From NCBI RefSeq assembly GCF_008728515.1, contig NC_044988.1, positions 35,877,159-35,941,158 of the forward strand: a stretch of 64,000 nucleotides of DNA, in the 5' to 3' direction. Source of the stretch: Papio anubis (Eukaryota > Chordata > Mammalia > Primates > Cercopithecidae). Shown here in pieces: positions 34,820 to 46,228 of the stretch. Numbering within the stretch: position 1 is the first letter of the stretch; the number at the start of each line of letters is the position of its first letter. The position numbers were made by a program, and so were the translations under genes. The notes under the pieces are model-generated. The model did not search any database. It was given only the letters and a program-made list of their open reading frames with translations, and was not told the origin of the DNA.

Positions 34820-37060
34820 TAGGAATGCTTTTAAACTGCTGTCTGATTCCTGATAGGAGGAAGATACTATCACTGATTGAAAGGGAATATCCCTGATAAA
34901 GTTCTCAGTTACACCTATGTGCACAAATCATGGTCCAATTGTGAGTTGTTTTAGAAAACAGATGCAGGGTACGTAAAGGAATGGGGCAGGACAGGCTCCA
35001 ACTGGGTAATTGGCGTGAAAGGAACAAGGGGCCAGGGGACGTGAACTCCTAGGCCTAGGACTCCAGTCAGCCCACTGGAAGTCAGGTGAGTTATGAATAT
35101 TGCTCATGTGCCTGCTGAACATGTGTGGGAGAGTTTCATTTGAGGGAGACGGAATCCAGGAGGAGACTTTTGTCTGTGAACTTGGGCTGGTGTGCAGCCT
35201 TTCTCCTGAAGCCTGATGGAATTAAGCTTTGAACAGTTCGGCAGATTCTCACTTGTCATTGTGGGGCTTGTTTGTAGCTGGGGTGTGGAGACTGCTTTTA
35301 TGCTAAATCATTCCTGTCACGCGCTCTCAAGTGAAGCAGTCTGCGGTATAAGCCTTGCTGACATTTGTATAGAGTGGCTCTGCCCCTGGTGAGAAGAATG
35401 CAGCAGCAGCTTTACGTGTTTGCTGCTCCTGAACCTTAGATCTTTGTTGACAGTGATGCTGAGAGAAGAGGATGATATGTCGTATTTCAAAAGGATCAGA
35501 ACTAAAGCATAAACCTTTAAAAAGGAAGGTCCGGGAGTCAGATAGATTTAGGTTAATCACTACCACCTACTTCTAGCTAGGAGAATTAATTTTTTCATTT
35601 GTTCATTTGGGAATAACATTACCCATTTTATAGGATTGTTTAGAATAAATGTAGCATACAAGTGTGTATAGTGTAATGAGGTAGCATATGGTATAACACT
35701 TAATGATAACTAGGTGTGTTTTTGGTCTAAGTATATGAGACAGACCTGGTGCTCTTCAGAAGAGCCTTTGTGGAGCCTGTTTTTGGAGTCAGCTAACTAG
35801 TTTAATAGTAGAGAACAAAAATTGGTGAAAGAATTTTGAAGCAATAAGATTTATCTCTCTCTGTTGGTTATTCTTAATGTTTGTACAACTGCTTAATTGA
35901 AATTATGAGACTTTTTATTTTAGCAAAAGAAATTACTTTTCAGCAACTTTGCCTTGCGGAGAAGAAACTGCTGCAAATATGCTATTTGTCCTTTAACGGG
36001 GAGAACTTCAGTAGTGAACTTAAACACATTTTATTAAATATCACTTCTGACGTGCTTGACTTGTTTTTGGGAGACTTTCCAGTAAGATTTGCTAGAGAAT
36101 AGTGGTGATATTTATTATATCAGTTCTAAGAATTAAATTTTATTTTATAAAAGTTTATTTTCATTTAGCTTATTTACTGCTCCGAGCAACTCTGGGAGGG
36201 TGCAAGAACCCTTGTGTTTCCATGAAGAAAGACTTGATGCTCAGAAAAGCTCTGTGACTTTCTCCTCAGTGACCTGCAGAGCTGGGGTTATAATCTAGGT
36301 CTTTTTGTCCAGCACTATTTGATCTCTACCCTCTTCCCCTTATACCATGGGTCTAGGATGTCAAGGGATTCAACCTTGGTTATTTTTAAAAGATAGTGGC
36401 AGTCAGAAATAAAACTTAGATGTCTCTATATGTAGAACTTTTAGAGAAATAGTTTGTGTCTAAATTTGTAAGCTCATTCAGTTTAAAAATGGTTCCTATA
36501 ATATGGTGCTCATTTATTACTTCAGATTCATTGCTTCAGTAATGACTTTTAAATAGAACTCTATTATTAGGGTGATTGGACTGAAGTCTGATTGGACTAG
36601 AGTTAAGAGATTGCATCACTATAAATAGAGTGAGATAAAATATTTTACATAATGTGATTGAAGTTTTATGAGGTCTCAAAAGTTGGAACCTAGGATCTTC
36701 TCTAAACGGATACTTTGACCAGTTTCAAATAACAAGCTTCTCAGCGTGCAGCTTAAGTTGTACACAGAGTGGCTACTTAAGAGAATTTGGGAATTAAATT
36801 ATGTCCTTTGGCATGTTCAATTATGTTACCTGACTCAGAGTTTCATTAGCTGCTTCATCAATAGTTTTTTTAACCCCAAAGCTTTAGAAAGTAAGATTAG
36901 CACACTAATTAGAAAATCATTTAAAGACCAAAATGAAAACAGAACAACTCTAAGAGCTTTTAGTGTGTTCAGGAAATGTTAGAAGTGGTCGTATGTGAAG
37001 CCATTGGTATAGTTGTTGGAGAGGACAACCTTTGGTAGACATAGATGAATTTAATACCCT
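34820..37060 (+). other. Intronic sequence, largely free of young repeats
   Basis: 2.2 kb. 36190-36340 weakly resembles reverse MIR ('tgacctgcagagctggggtt'). Frames at 35327-35566 (reverse) and 35881-36102 (forward) have no recognisable domain. Confidence 0.5.
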
Positions 37061-37075
37061 TCTTTTAGTTTTTAT

Positions 37076-37201
37076 TTTTAAAATAGACATGGGGTCTCGC
37101 CATGTTGCCCAGGCTGGTCTTGAGCTCCTAGGCTCAAGTGATCTGCTTTCCTCAGCCTCCCAAAGTGCTGGAATTACAGGCATGAGCCACTGCACCCGGC
37201 C
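37076..37201 (-). mobile_element. Free left Alu monomer (FLAM_C-like)
   Basis: One reverse arm only. The reverse strand starts 'ggccgggtgcagtggctcat' and ends in an A-rich tail after 'gagaccccatgtct'. Duplication 'aatacccttct'/'aatgcccttct'. Confidence 0.85.
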
Positions 37202-37392
37202 AATGCCCTTCTCTAATAGTGCATTAGCACGAAAAGGTTGGAATGGCTTTAAAGGCATTTCAGTTTCCCCGTGATTACATAGGAATGTGCCTAGTCTCTG
37301 TTATTTAGAATTTGATAAAAATATATGGGAGAAATGTATAGTTTGTAAAAACTTCTAAGCAGTTGTGAACTGTAGTGAATTCATAAGTGATT

Positions 37393-37690
37393 GGCTGGGT
37401 GCAGTGGCTCACGCTTGTAATCCCAGCACTTTGGGAGGCCTTGGCGGGTGGGTCACTTGAGGCTAGGAGTTCAACACCAGCCTAGGCAAAATGGTGAAAC
37501 TCCTGTCTCTACTAAAAATATAAAACATTAGCTGGGTGTGGTGGCCTGCACCTGTAGTTCCAGCTGTGTGGGAGGCTGAGGCATGAGAATTGGTCAAACC
37601 TGGGAGGTAGAGGTTGCAGTGAGCCAAGATTGCACCACTGCACTCCAGCCTGGGCAACAGAGTGAGACTGTGTCTCGGGGGAGGAAAAAA
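37393..37690 (+). mobile_element. AluS/J upstream of the KDM4C catalytic exon
   Basis: Forward full-length Alu about 0.8 kb before the exon, with a G-interrupted tail. Confidence 0.9.
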
Positions 37691-38511
37691 GATTGTTAAG
37701 TTCTAATCAAACCAGAATCTTTTCCTGTCACCTTAACTCTTATAGTAGTGACTCTAACCTTCCCTTGCTCTGCCATCACCATCCGTATTGGGTTACTGTT
37801 ATAAAACTACATTATTCCAGCAATTTTACCAAAGTTTGGGTAAGTATTTTTAGTAGGCATTGTGTGTTTAAATTTTTCCACTAACATAAGAGGTTAATAT
37901 TTAGTTGAAGCATTAGTAGAAGCACAGTGATCAGTGGATACTGCCAAAAGTTTTTCCAATAATTAGAGTGGAATTTTGAGGAAACAGTGTATTACATGCT
38001 AAGATTGAATGGATGGGGATGGGAGAAGGATAACAGAAGACATATTTTGCTATTGGTTTCTTGATGTGATATGTGATGGTGAATATTACCTCTAAACTAA
38101 TGTGCAAAAAAATCTCAAGAAAACCCAAATCTAAAAACCCCCAAAACAAAAAAGTGTGCCAAAGAGGGAAAGCCCATGCCAGATCATCTGCTTTGAATCA
38201 GTAATTTTTTGCTGACAGCCACTGGGGAATGGGGCTGTAACTTTCATTTCCATTTGGTATCGGGAAGCTATCTGTTATAAATTTCTACCAAATAGTTGTA
38301 TGGAACCCCATTATGCTGGTAGTAATCTTTGACTAATAATAATGGATATATGTATGTGGCTCATGAATAGGGATTGTTTTATTTTTCAATTTTCAGTGAA
38401 CTAGAATATACAGTGTAATGATTTTGGTGGATAGTGGTTTGATTAGTAAATGCTATATTTCATGGTTTGGTAAGATTTGATTTCTCTCTCTTTTTTTCTC
38501 TGTCATTCCAG
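37691..38511 (+). other. KDM4C: Intron 3' end before the catalytic exon
   Basis: Unique sequence ending in a 25-base pyrimidine tract and AG at 38510-38511. A branch point is not assigned. Confidence 0.6.
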
Positions 38512-38705
38512 GGTGTGGATGAATGGAACATAGCTCGCCTGAATACAGTCTTGGATGTGGTTGAAGAAGAGTGTGGCATTTCTATTGAGGGTGTAAATAC
38601 CCCGTATCTATATTTTGGCATGTGGAAGACCACGTTCGCATGGCACACCGAGGACATGGACCTCTATAGCATTAATTATCTCCACTTTGGAGAGCCCAAG
38701 TCTTG
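38512..38705 (+). CDS. KDM4C: KDM4C catalytic exon (JmjC iron-binding HxE, residues 146 to about 210)
   Basis: Next KDM4C exon. A long polypyrimidine tract ends in 'tcattccag' at 38511, then 64 codons plus two bases follow (194 bp). It continues the previous exon in frame: ...IYDE joins GVDEWNIARLNTVLDVVEEE. It holds the JmjC core FGMWKTTFAWHTEDMDLYS. The His at 38644-38646 and Glu at 38650-38652 match KDM4C His190 and Glu192, two of the three iron ligands. Asn of SINY and Lys of GEPKSW (38698-38700, Lys208 equivalent) contact cosubstrate. The final codon TGG is split TG|G. The intron would then begin GCAAGT, a GC-type donor, because no GT sits at the expected boundary. The third iron ligand lies in a later exon outside this window. 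An open frame reading on to 38790 is intron read-through. Confidence 0.95.
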
Positions 38706-38711
38706 GCAAGT
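38706..38711 (+). promoter_or_regulatory. KDM4C: Non-canonical GC 5' splice site of KDM4C
   Basis: The exon end TTG is followed by GCAAGT. Apart from the +2 C this matches the best donor consensus (GTAAGT-like, GCAAGT being the classic GC-AG form). The family sequence continues Ser-Trp-Tyr, so the G of Trp must be supplied either here or as the first base of the next exon. Using the GT at 38710-38711 would add four bases and shift the frame. Confidence 0.8.
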
Positions 38712-38905
38712 TACTCGTTTAATGTTCATTTGCTTTGGAGTTTTGAAATTTGGGCATCAGGCACATATTGAAGAGGATTTTGTTCTTTGATTTGGTGGAT
38801 TCAGATTTATGTGAGCTGTAAGGAAGTTTTTGACCGTAATAATTAATTGTCTTCTATTCTGTCTGGGATTGTGCTTGGGAACCATAAACCCTGTGGTAAT
38901 TTGTA

Positions 38906-39247
38906 CAGTCATGCACTATATAACAACGTTTAGATCAATGATGGACCGCATATACAATGGTCATCCTGAGTTTACAATGCAATTGGAAGACTCCTTTTCC
39001 ATGTTTAGATATGTTTAGCTACATAAATACTTTGTAGATAAGTACTTTGTGTTAAAATTGCCTACAATATTTAGTACATTACAGATTTGTATCCTAGAAG
39101 CAATAAGCTATGCCATATAGCCTAGGTCTGTAGTAGATCCACCATCTAGATTTGTGTAAGTCCACTCCATGATGTTCACACAATGGCGAAATTGCCTTAC
39201 AACATAGTTCTCAGAAAGTATCTCTGTTATTAAGTGATACATTACTG
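38906..39247. mobile_element. Tigger-type (TA-flanked) DNA transposon
   Basis: Terminal inverted repeats 'cagtcatgcactatataaca' and the inverse of 'aagtgatacattactg', flanked by TA on both sides (38904-38905 and 39248-39249). 342 bp, non-coding. It is about 200 bp downstream of the KDM4C exon. Confidence 0.85.
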
Positions 39248-39454
39248 TATATGTAAAGTTGCCTGTAGTCCATTTTGTGAGCCATGAATTGGTAGATAAT
39301 TTAGGCTCCAAGAATTTGTTAGGCATCTTTACTTCTTTGAGCATTTGTTGGATTAGGTATGTGGGAGGTAGTTAGAAGTGAAGAGTTGACTTCCTCGGTG
39401 TAGTTTCAAATAGTCTTCATGATCTTCTAGTTCATCCTCCTCTAATTATTTTTA

Positions 39455-39742
39455 TTTTATTTTAATTTTTTTTGAGTTGAAGTCTTGCTCTATTGCCCAG
39501 GCTGGAGTGCAATGGTGCGATCTCGGCTCACTGCAACCTCCGCCTCCCAGGTTCAAGCAATTATCCTGCCTTAGCCACCTGAGTAGCTGGGATTACAGGC
39601 CCAGCTAATTTTTTGTATTTCAGTAGAGACAGGGTTTCCCTGTGTTGCCCAGGCTGGTCTTGAACTCCTGAGCTCGGGCAGTCTGCCCACCTTGGCCTCT
39701 CAAAGTGGTAGGGTTACAGGCATGAGCTGCCACACCCAGCGA
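39455..39742 (-). mobile_element. AluS, right arm shortened
   Basis: Reverse Alu; about 15 bp missing around 'attacaggcccagctaat'. Confidence 0.87.
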
Positions 39743-39770
39743 ATTTTTTAAATTTTTTATTTCTATTTAT

Positions 39771-40046
39771 TTATTTTTTCGAGAAGGGTCCCACTCTGTT
39801 GCCCAGGCTCGAGTGCGGTGGTGCAATCTCAGCTCACTGCAACCTCTGCCTCCCGGATTCAAGCGATTCTCCTGCCTCAGCCTTCCGAGTAACTGGGATT
39901 ACAGGTGTGCACCACCACGCCTGGCTGATTTTTGTATTTTTAGTAGAGATGGAGTTTCACCATGTTGGCCAGGCTGGTCTCAAACTCCTGACCTCAGATG
40001 AACTCCCCGTCTCACCTTCCCAAAGTGCTGGGATTACAGGCGTGAA
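39771..40046 (-). mobile_element. AluS
   Basis: Second reverse Alu in tandem, separated by an AT-rich tail; its 5' end is truncated after 'ggcgtgaa'. Confidence 0.87.
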
Positions 40047-40187
40047 TCCTGTACACACAGGGCTTGGCTATAGGATTGATGCCCTGTAAAGAATTCTTGT
40101 ATTGAATCAGGAGAGTGTTAAATTATTTTGGATCAATCTGTTTAAGGGCAGGCAAGGAAACATTTAATAAAAAAGATTCTTGTCTAG

Positions 40188-40496
40188 GCCAGGTGCGGTT
40201 GCTCATACCTATAATCCTAGCTCTTTGGGGGCCCAAGCTAGGCGGATCACTTGAGCCCAGGAGTTCAAGACCAGCCTGGGCAACATGGCAAAACTCTTTC
40301 TACAAACAAGAATACAAAAATTAGCCGGTCATAGTGACTCACGCCTGTAGCCCCAGCTGCTCGGAAGGCTGAGGTGAGAGGATCACCTGAACCCGGGGAG
40401 GTCAAGGCTGCAGTGAGCTGAGGTGGTGCCGCTGCATTCCAGCCTGCACAACAGAGGGAGACACTGTCTTAAAAAAAAAAAAAAAAAAAAAAAAAA
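40188..40496 (+). mobile_element. AluJ
   Basis: Forward old Alu with a 27-A tail. Confidence 0.88.
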
Positions 40497-40776
40497 GCCT
40501 AAAAGGTAACTATTAAGAATACTAAGTTTCCTGAGTTGCTATACATAGATATGTACGGCTCCAGGTGGAATCTCTGAGACATACATTTCTAGCCACCGTG
40601 TGTGGCAGGTTTGCGGAGTAAGTGTTCATGAACACAGGTTTGTACTGAAGATACTTCAAAGCAGCTGATGATTTATTTGAACACTTCTGGCTTGAAGGTT
40701 TAGGGGAAAAGTATCCTTAGAGTAAGCGGATAGAGAACTGCTTTGACAGTCAGTGGTAAAGTATTATTTTCTTGGA

Positions 40777-41010
40777 ATGAATATGAACTTTGGAGCCAGA
40801 AGTCCTGTTTTAAAATCCAAATCTGTCACTTACTGGGAATGACTTAGGGCAGATCACTACTTTCCCTTCATCAGGAGTTTCTTTCACTGCCAAATGGAGG
40901 CATGATTTATTCTCTGTCTACTTAAAGGACATCTAGGAGGGTCCAGGTATATACTGTGTATAAAAGTACTTTGTAAACTGTAAAGTATTATACAAATACT
41001 CATAATTACT
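40777..41010 (+). mobile_element. MIR
   Basis: 'tttggagccagaagtcctgt', 'ctgtcacttactgggaatga' and 'cttagggcagatcact' in MIR order. Confidence 0.75.
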
Positions 41011-41509
41011 ATTATTTTGATAACCATGAAAATAATTTTTTTTTTTAGTCATAGTAGTTGAAGTCTGAACTTTCCATAGTGTATGTATTTATAATAGAAT
41101 AGGAGTTTCAGTGATTTAAAAAAAATGTGATTCTCCTTTCCAAGCCTCTTGTGTGAGTAAGGTTAACTGCTGGAGGATACAGAATTCAGATGGTACCTTG
41201 AGTCTTTCTTTCCCAGACTGGGTACAAACAAAATGAATAAGAAACTTTCAGATTTACTCTGTAGAGAATGAGGGAGACGAGGTGTAAGAGGATGTGTTTT
41301 AAGCTGTGAAAAGGTCTAAAATCAGGAAAGGTTTTCCTGAAGGTTTTTAGAAAATTAAGAATGGGTTGTAGCATTTTGGACATGGTTAAATTTCATTCAG
41401 TAAACTGAGATTTTGTTAAAATACTGTGCAGCAGTTAAGAAGTATCCAATTACTCAGGATAGATACACGTTAGTTCAAGGCTTTCTCATTAGATCTTTTG
41501 ATCAGTGTT

Positions 41510-41755
41510 GTGTAGTACTTACCAGCACAGGTTTTTGTGTCAGTCTTGAGTTTTGCGTTCTGGCATTCCTCTTTACTGAGCATGTGATCTTAGGCAATTA
41601 TTAAATAACCTCCATGCCTCAATTTTCTCTCTTAAAATACTCAGATGATTTTGGCACCCACCTCATAAGGCAATTGAGTGAATTAAGTAACATACTGTGT
41701 ACAAAGCACATATCACAGCTGGAGATGTAACATAGTGCTCAATAGATGCTAACAT
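41510..41755 (+). mobile_element. MIR
   Basis: 'catgtgatcttaggcaatta', 'cctccatgcctcaattttct' and 'gtgctcaatagatgctaac' in MIR order. Confidence 0.75.
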
Positions 41756-41864
41756 TTCATACATTCATTTAGCAAATATATATTGTATGTATACATGGCA
41801 TGAAGTGTTGTAAACATGAACTTCTTTAATTTGTATTCATAAGTGTTCTTGGTTATAAGTGACA

Positions 41865-42165
41865 GCCGGGCGCAGTGGCTCACGCCTGTAATCCCAGCAC
41901 TTTGGGAGGCCAAGGTAGGCAGATCATGAAGTCAGGAGTTCGAGACTAGCCTGGCCAACATGGTGAAACCCCATTTCTACTAAAAACACAAAAATTAGCT
42001 GGGCATGGTGGCGCACGCCTGTAGTCCCAGCTACTCGGGAGGCTGAGGCAGGAGAATCACTTGAACCCAGGAGGCGGAGGTTGCGGTGAGCCGAGATTGT
42101 GCCACTTCACTCCAGCCTGGGGAACAGAGCGAGACTCCATCTCAAAAAAAAAAAAAAAAAAAAAG
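41865..42165 (+). mobile_element. AluS
   Basis: Forward full-length Alu with an A tail. Confidence 0.92.
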
Positions 42166-42577
42166 GAAACCCAATTTAAGTATAATGGATTTTCCCCAGT
42201 GTTTGTAGCTGGGATAAACCAGGGATGTGGCTCAGTCTAGGAAATCAGATGCTCCCGTTGGATGTCTGTCTCAGCCTTTCCCTTTATCTCTCCCTCCCTC
42301 CACTCTCTCCTACTCACCTTACCCTATCTCTTCCTGTCCTTTCTCCTCTCCATTCCTTGTTTCTCCCTTTGGGCTGGAGGAGAGAAGCTGCTTACTTATA
42401 ACTAAGTACTTGATTATTGTTGAATTATGTAATTCAAGTCTTATTTTTTAAAAGAACGAGCAAGTTATATGGTGCCAACTTGACCTAAGCGTGTTTAATG
42501 TTGTACATCTCCATTAAAATGTGAGCTCTGGGAGTTGGGGAGCCCCACTATCCATTCATTCATTGTGTGGTTTAAAT

Positions 42578-42706
42578 TTTCTTTTTTATAGAGATGGGGA
42601 ATTGCTGGGTTGCCCAGACTGGCTGTGAACTTCCGGGTTCAAGTGATCGTCCCGTGTCTGCCTCCCAAAGTGCTGGGATTATAGGCATGAGCCACCGTGC
42701 CTGGCC
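42578..42706 (-). mobile_element. Free left Alu monomer
   Basis: Single reverse arm ending 'gagccaccgtgcctggcc'. Confidence 0.8.
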
Positions 42707-42714
42707 CCACCAGT

Positions 42715-42812
42715 CCTTTAACTAGCATGTCTCTAGTGCCTGGCACAGCATTTGGCATGAGCCTGGCACTTGGTAGATACTCAGTAAACATCTGCTCAGT
42801 GAACAGTCTTAC
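42715..42812 (+). mobile_element. MIR/L2 3'-end remnant
   Basis: 'gtgcctggcacagcattt' and 'tggtagatactcagtaaaca' are characteristic end phrases. Confidence 0.6.
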
Positions 42813-43195
42813 TGAAGGAACTCTTTATTTGAAGATCAAAAAACAAAAAAAAATCTAAGAACATTAGGGATTAGGCAGCTTGATAGTATTTAATGATACA
42901 TTGAATTAACAGCCCATGGTAATAAGTCATACTGGTTAATTTTTCTGTTTAGTAACTTTAGACCTAGTAATATGTTCTAATTTCAAATGTTAAGACTTAC
43001 TGGGTGGTGTAAAGCTGCATTATTTTGCTATTTTGTGTAGAAAAAATACTCTTAGAATTAACCATGGTTCATTTTGGTTTTAATTGCTTTTTCTAGAGAA
43101 ATTTGTCCTTTACATAAGAAAATACTTTTATAAATACTCTTAAGTTGAAGTAATAAAATTAGCTGCATAGGTTATTGATTAGTTTTAGGCATGTC
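42813..43195 (+). other. Intronic sequence, nothing recognised
   Basis: AT-rich, no repeat named. Confidence 0.5.
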
Positions 43196-43198
43196 TCT

Positions 43199-43230
43199 CT
43201 GTGTGTGTGTCCGTGTGTGTGTGTGTGTGT
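43199..43230. repeat. (GT)n microsatellite with one CC interruption
   Basis: Run abutting a reverse Alu tail. Confidence 0.9.
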
Positions 43231-43511
43231 TGAGACAGAGTCTCACTCTGTTTCCCAGGCTGAATGCAGTGTTGCGATCATGGCTCACTGCAGCCGCAAC
43301 CTCCTGAGCTCAAGTGATTCTCCCACTTCATCCTCCCAAGTAGCTGGGACAACAGGTGTGTTCCACTATGCCAGGCTAATTTTTGTATTTTTGCAGAGAT
43401 GGGATCTTCCTATGTTAACCAGGCTGGTTTTACACTCTAGGGCTCAATCAATCCTCTTGCCTTGGCCCCCCAAAGTCCTGGGATTATAGGTGTGAGCCAC
43501 CATGCCCAGCC
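43231..43511 (-). mobile_element. AluJ
   Basis: Diverged reverse Alu. Confidence 0.87.
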
Positions 43512-43533
43512 ATTATATGTTTCAAAGATAGTG

Positions 43534-43680
43534 TTGTTACTTTGGGAGGCCAGCGCAGAAGGATTGCTCAAGCCCAGGGGTTCGAAACCAACCTGGTTAA
43601 CATAGGGACACCCTGTATCTACCAAAAACAAAACAAAACAAAAACAAACCCCAAAACAGAAAAGATAATAAAATTTAAAA
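43534..43680 (+). mobile_element. Alu fragment (left-arm part with A-rich tail)
   Basis: Starts at 'ctttgggaggccagcgcaga' and ends with an (AAAAC)n-type tail. Confidence 0.75.
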
Positions 43681-44150
43681 AGTGTTGGAAATATACCAAA
43701 AAGTATGGCATTAGCTTTGTACATAGCTGCTAGCTGTATTTGTAAGAAGAAGAGAATGCAGTGTTAACTGGTAGTAAAATATTTATTGATCAAGTGAATC
43801 ACATTTTATTTAGACCTGAGCATCTAGTTCCTGAGCCTCACTTGAATGTGAACACAACCACTCTAGCACACACCCACTTGCTTGCAGCCCCAAACATTGA
43901 TCTCTGTGGGCCACTGCTCAGCACAGAATTCCCTAAAGGAACCATCCAGGATATCTAGTGTTTGTGAGTTGGAAAGTCTCACTCTTTTTTCCTGAAGTGA
44001 TGAGATTTTACTAATTAGTTGATTGGTAACTGGATTGTTACCGATCAAGTTTAACGTTGGTACTTTGATGATGAAATTATGAACTGGAACTAATCCTAAT
44101 AATGTCTGTCAACTTGCAAAGCAAATAGTTTTCCACAGTAGCCAACTGTA
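43681..44150 (+). other. Intronic sequence, nothing recognised
   Basis: No named repeat. Confidence 0.5.
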
Positions 44151-44152
44151 CT

Positions 44153-44506
44153 TTTTTTTTTTTTTTAAGACAGGGTCTTGCTCTGTTGCTCAGATTGGAG
44201 TGCAGTGGTGCAATCTTGGCTCACTGCAACCTCTGCCTCCCAGGTTCAAGCGATCCTCCCACCTCAGCCTCCTGAGTAGCTAGGACCACAGGTGTGTGTC
44301 ACCACATCTGGCTAAGTTTTTTTTTTTTTTTGTAGAGATAGGGTTTTGCTATGTTGCCCAGGCTGGCCTGGAACTCCTGAGCTAAGGCAATCTATCCATG
44401 CAGTCAGTCATAGCTTATTGTAGCCTCAAACTCCTAAGCTCAAGCAATCTTCCTGCCTTGGCTTCCCAGAGTACTGGATTACAAGTTTGAGCCACTGTGC
44501 CTGGCA
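44153..44506 (-). mobile_element. Alu with an extra internal segment
   Basis: Reverse Alu longer than normal. After 'gaactcctgagctaaggcaa' a second copy-like block 'cagtcatagcttattgtagc...' repeats right-arm sequence before the left arm finishes. Confidence 0.8.
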
Positions 44507-44730
44507 GTAACCTGTTATGTTGATGGTAGATTTAAAGGAATGAATTGAAGAAACAGAAGACTCAGGGCAACATCTTACCCATTGTGAGACTCCCTTTTCT
44601 ACCTGCTTTTGCTTATTTTGTTATTAGCAATGTTCCAGATTTACATATTAATTAATTACTGCTTAGTAAGGGCCTGTAAATTCCCCTTAGGATGCTTGTT
44701 GAATCTTTGTTGCTACTCTTTTAGTTACAA

Positions 44731-44759
44731 CCACCACCGCCACCACCACCACCACCACC
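44731..44759. repeat. (CCA)n microsatellite
   Basis: Trinucleotide run with one G interruption. Confidence 0.9.
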
Positions 44760-44902
44760 TACAACATTGACATCCCTTCAAATGAGTTAAATCCATAACT
44801 TTTAGGGAAAAATCAGATCAGAATATTTACCCAAATTTCTTTACTGTGTACTAGATGGAAAGCAACCATTAGTGCTGTTCACCTTGCAAATTACTGTGTT
44901 AG

Positions 44903-45173
44903 GGCTGGGCATGGTTGGGAGGCCTAGGTGGGCGGATCACTTGAGACCAGGAGGTCAAGACCAGCTTGGCCAACATAGTAAAACCCTCTGTCTACTAAAT
45001 ATGAAAAATTAGCCGGGTATGGAGGTGTGCGCCTGTAATCCCAGCTACTCAAGAGGCTGAAGCGTGAGAATCACTTGAACCTGGGAGGTGGAAGTTTCAG
45101 TGAGCCAGGATGGTGCCACTGTACTCCAGCCTGGGTGACAGAGTGATTCTGTCTCCCAAAAAAAGAAAAAAAA
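44903..45173 (+). mobile_element. AluS with 5' internal deletion
   Basis: 'ggctgggcatggttgggagg' shows loss of about 26 bp including the A-box/'cctgtaatcccagc' region. Confidence 0.87.
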
Positions 45174-45569
45174 AATTACTGTGTTAGTAGTTAACAAGTT
45201 ATTTTACTCAGCTTTATCATTTTTTTGGTATCTCTTTTTTTGTTTTCACACACTGCTTAATGTCGTTGTTTAGACTGGAGTTCGTAGAAAATGCATGCTA
45301 TTTAATATTTTTTTGCAAAAATTGTTATTTGCCTATAGTATATAGGAAAGTTGCTTTTTTCATGATTGCATTTCTAAAGCTAGGATTACAAATAGATTTA
45401 TAAATGTTGTTACTCCAAATGTCTTCATTTTTTATAAGCTTGCTTTTTAGTTAGTAGGGTTTGAACAAGGTTGTAAAGTGTGTTGTCTTTGGTGACTCCA
45501 TTTCATTTAGTGAAGTCCTTTGATGTTTGCCAGGAACTATACTAATCACTGTTAGAAGTCATCTCTGGT

Positions 45570-45876
45570 GGCCGGGCACGGTGGCTCACACCTGTAATCC
45601 CAGCACTTTGGGAGGCCAAGGCGGGCGGATTACGAGGTCAAGAGATGGAGATCATCCTGGCCAACATGGGGAAACCCTGTCTCTACTGAAATACAAACAT
45701 TAGTTTGACGTGGTGGCATGTACCTGTAGTCCTAGCTACTCAGGAGGCTGAGGCAGGATAATTGCTTGAACCAGGGAGGTGGAGGTTGCAGTGAGCCGAG
45801 ATCATGCTACTACTGTATTGCAGCCTGGCGACACAGTGAGACTCTGTCTCAAAAAAAAAAAAAAAGAAAAAAAGAG
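45570..45876 (+). mobile_element. AluS/Y
   Basis: Forward full-length Alu with duplication near 'atctctggtg'/'atctctggta'. Confidence 0.9.
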
Positions 45877-45962
45877 ATAATCTCTGGTAGCAGACAATAG
45901 ATGTCTCAAGTAGGTGGACTTTTTTTTTTTTTTTTTTGCCCCATTTTAAAACTGAGGACTCG

Positions 45963-46228
45963 CCGGGTGCGGTGGCTCACACCTGTAATCCAGCACTTTG
46001 GGCTAAAAATACAAAAAAAAAAAAAAAAAAAAAAAAATTAGCCGGGCGTGGTGGCAGGCGCCTGTAGTCCTAGCTACTTGGGAGGCTGAGGCAGGAGAAT
46101 GGCATGAACCTGAGAGGCAGAGCTGGCAGTGAGCCGAGAGCTGAGATTGCGCTACTGCACTCCAGCCTGGCGACAGAGCGAGACTCCGTCTCAAAAAAAC
46201 AAACAAACAAAAAAAAAACAAAAAAAAG
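45963..46228 (+). mobile_element. AluY with ~80-bp internal deletion
   Basis: Jumps from 'agcactttggg' straight to 'ctaaaaatac' and has an expanded 26-A middle linker; A-rich (AAAC)n tail. Confidence 0.88.

Noticed and set aside
481..38705. Assignment to KDM4A, KDM4B or KDM4D
   Set aside because: IARLNTVLDVVEEECGIS and NLTFVAPIYGADINGS match KDM4C as I know it; KDM4A differs at several of these residues and KDM4D is intronless.
38709..38711. GT at 38710 as an ordinary 5' splice site
   Set aside because: It would add four bases after Trp and shift the conserved frame; GCAAGT at 38706 fits the family protein.
38467..38790. 107-codon forward frame across the KDM4C exon
   Set aside because: It begins in the intron and reads through the donor; only 38512-38705 is exon.
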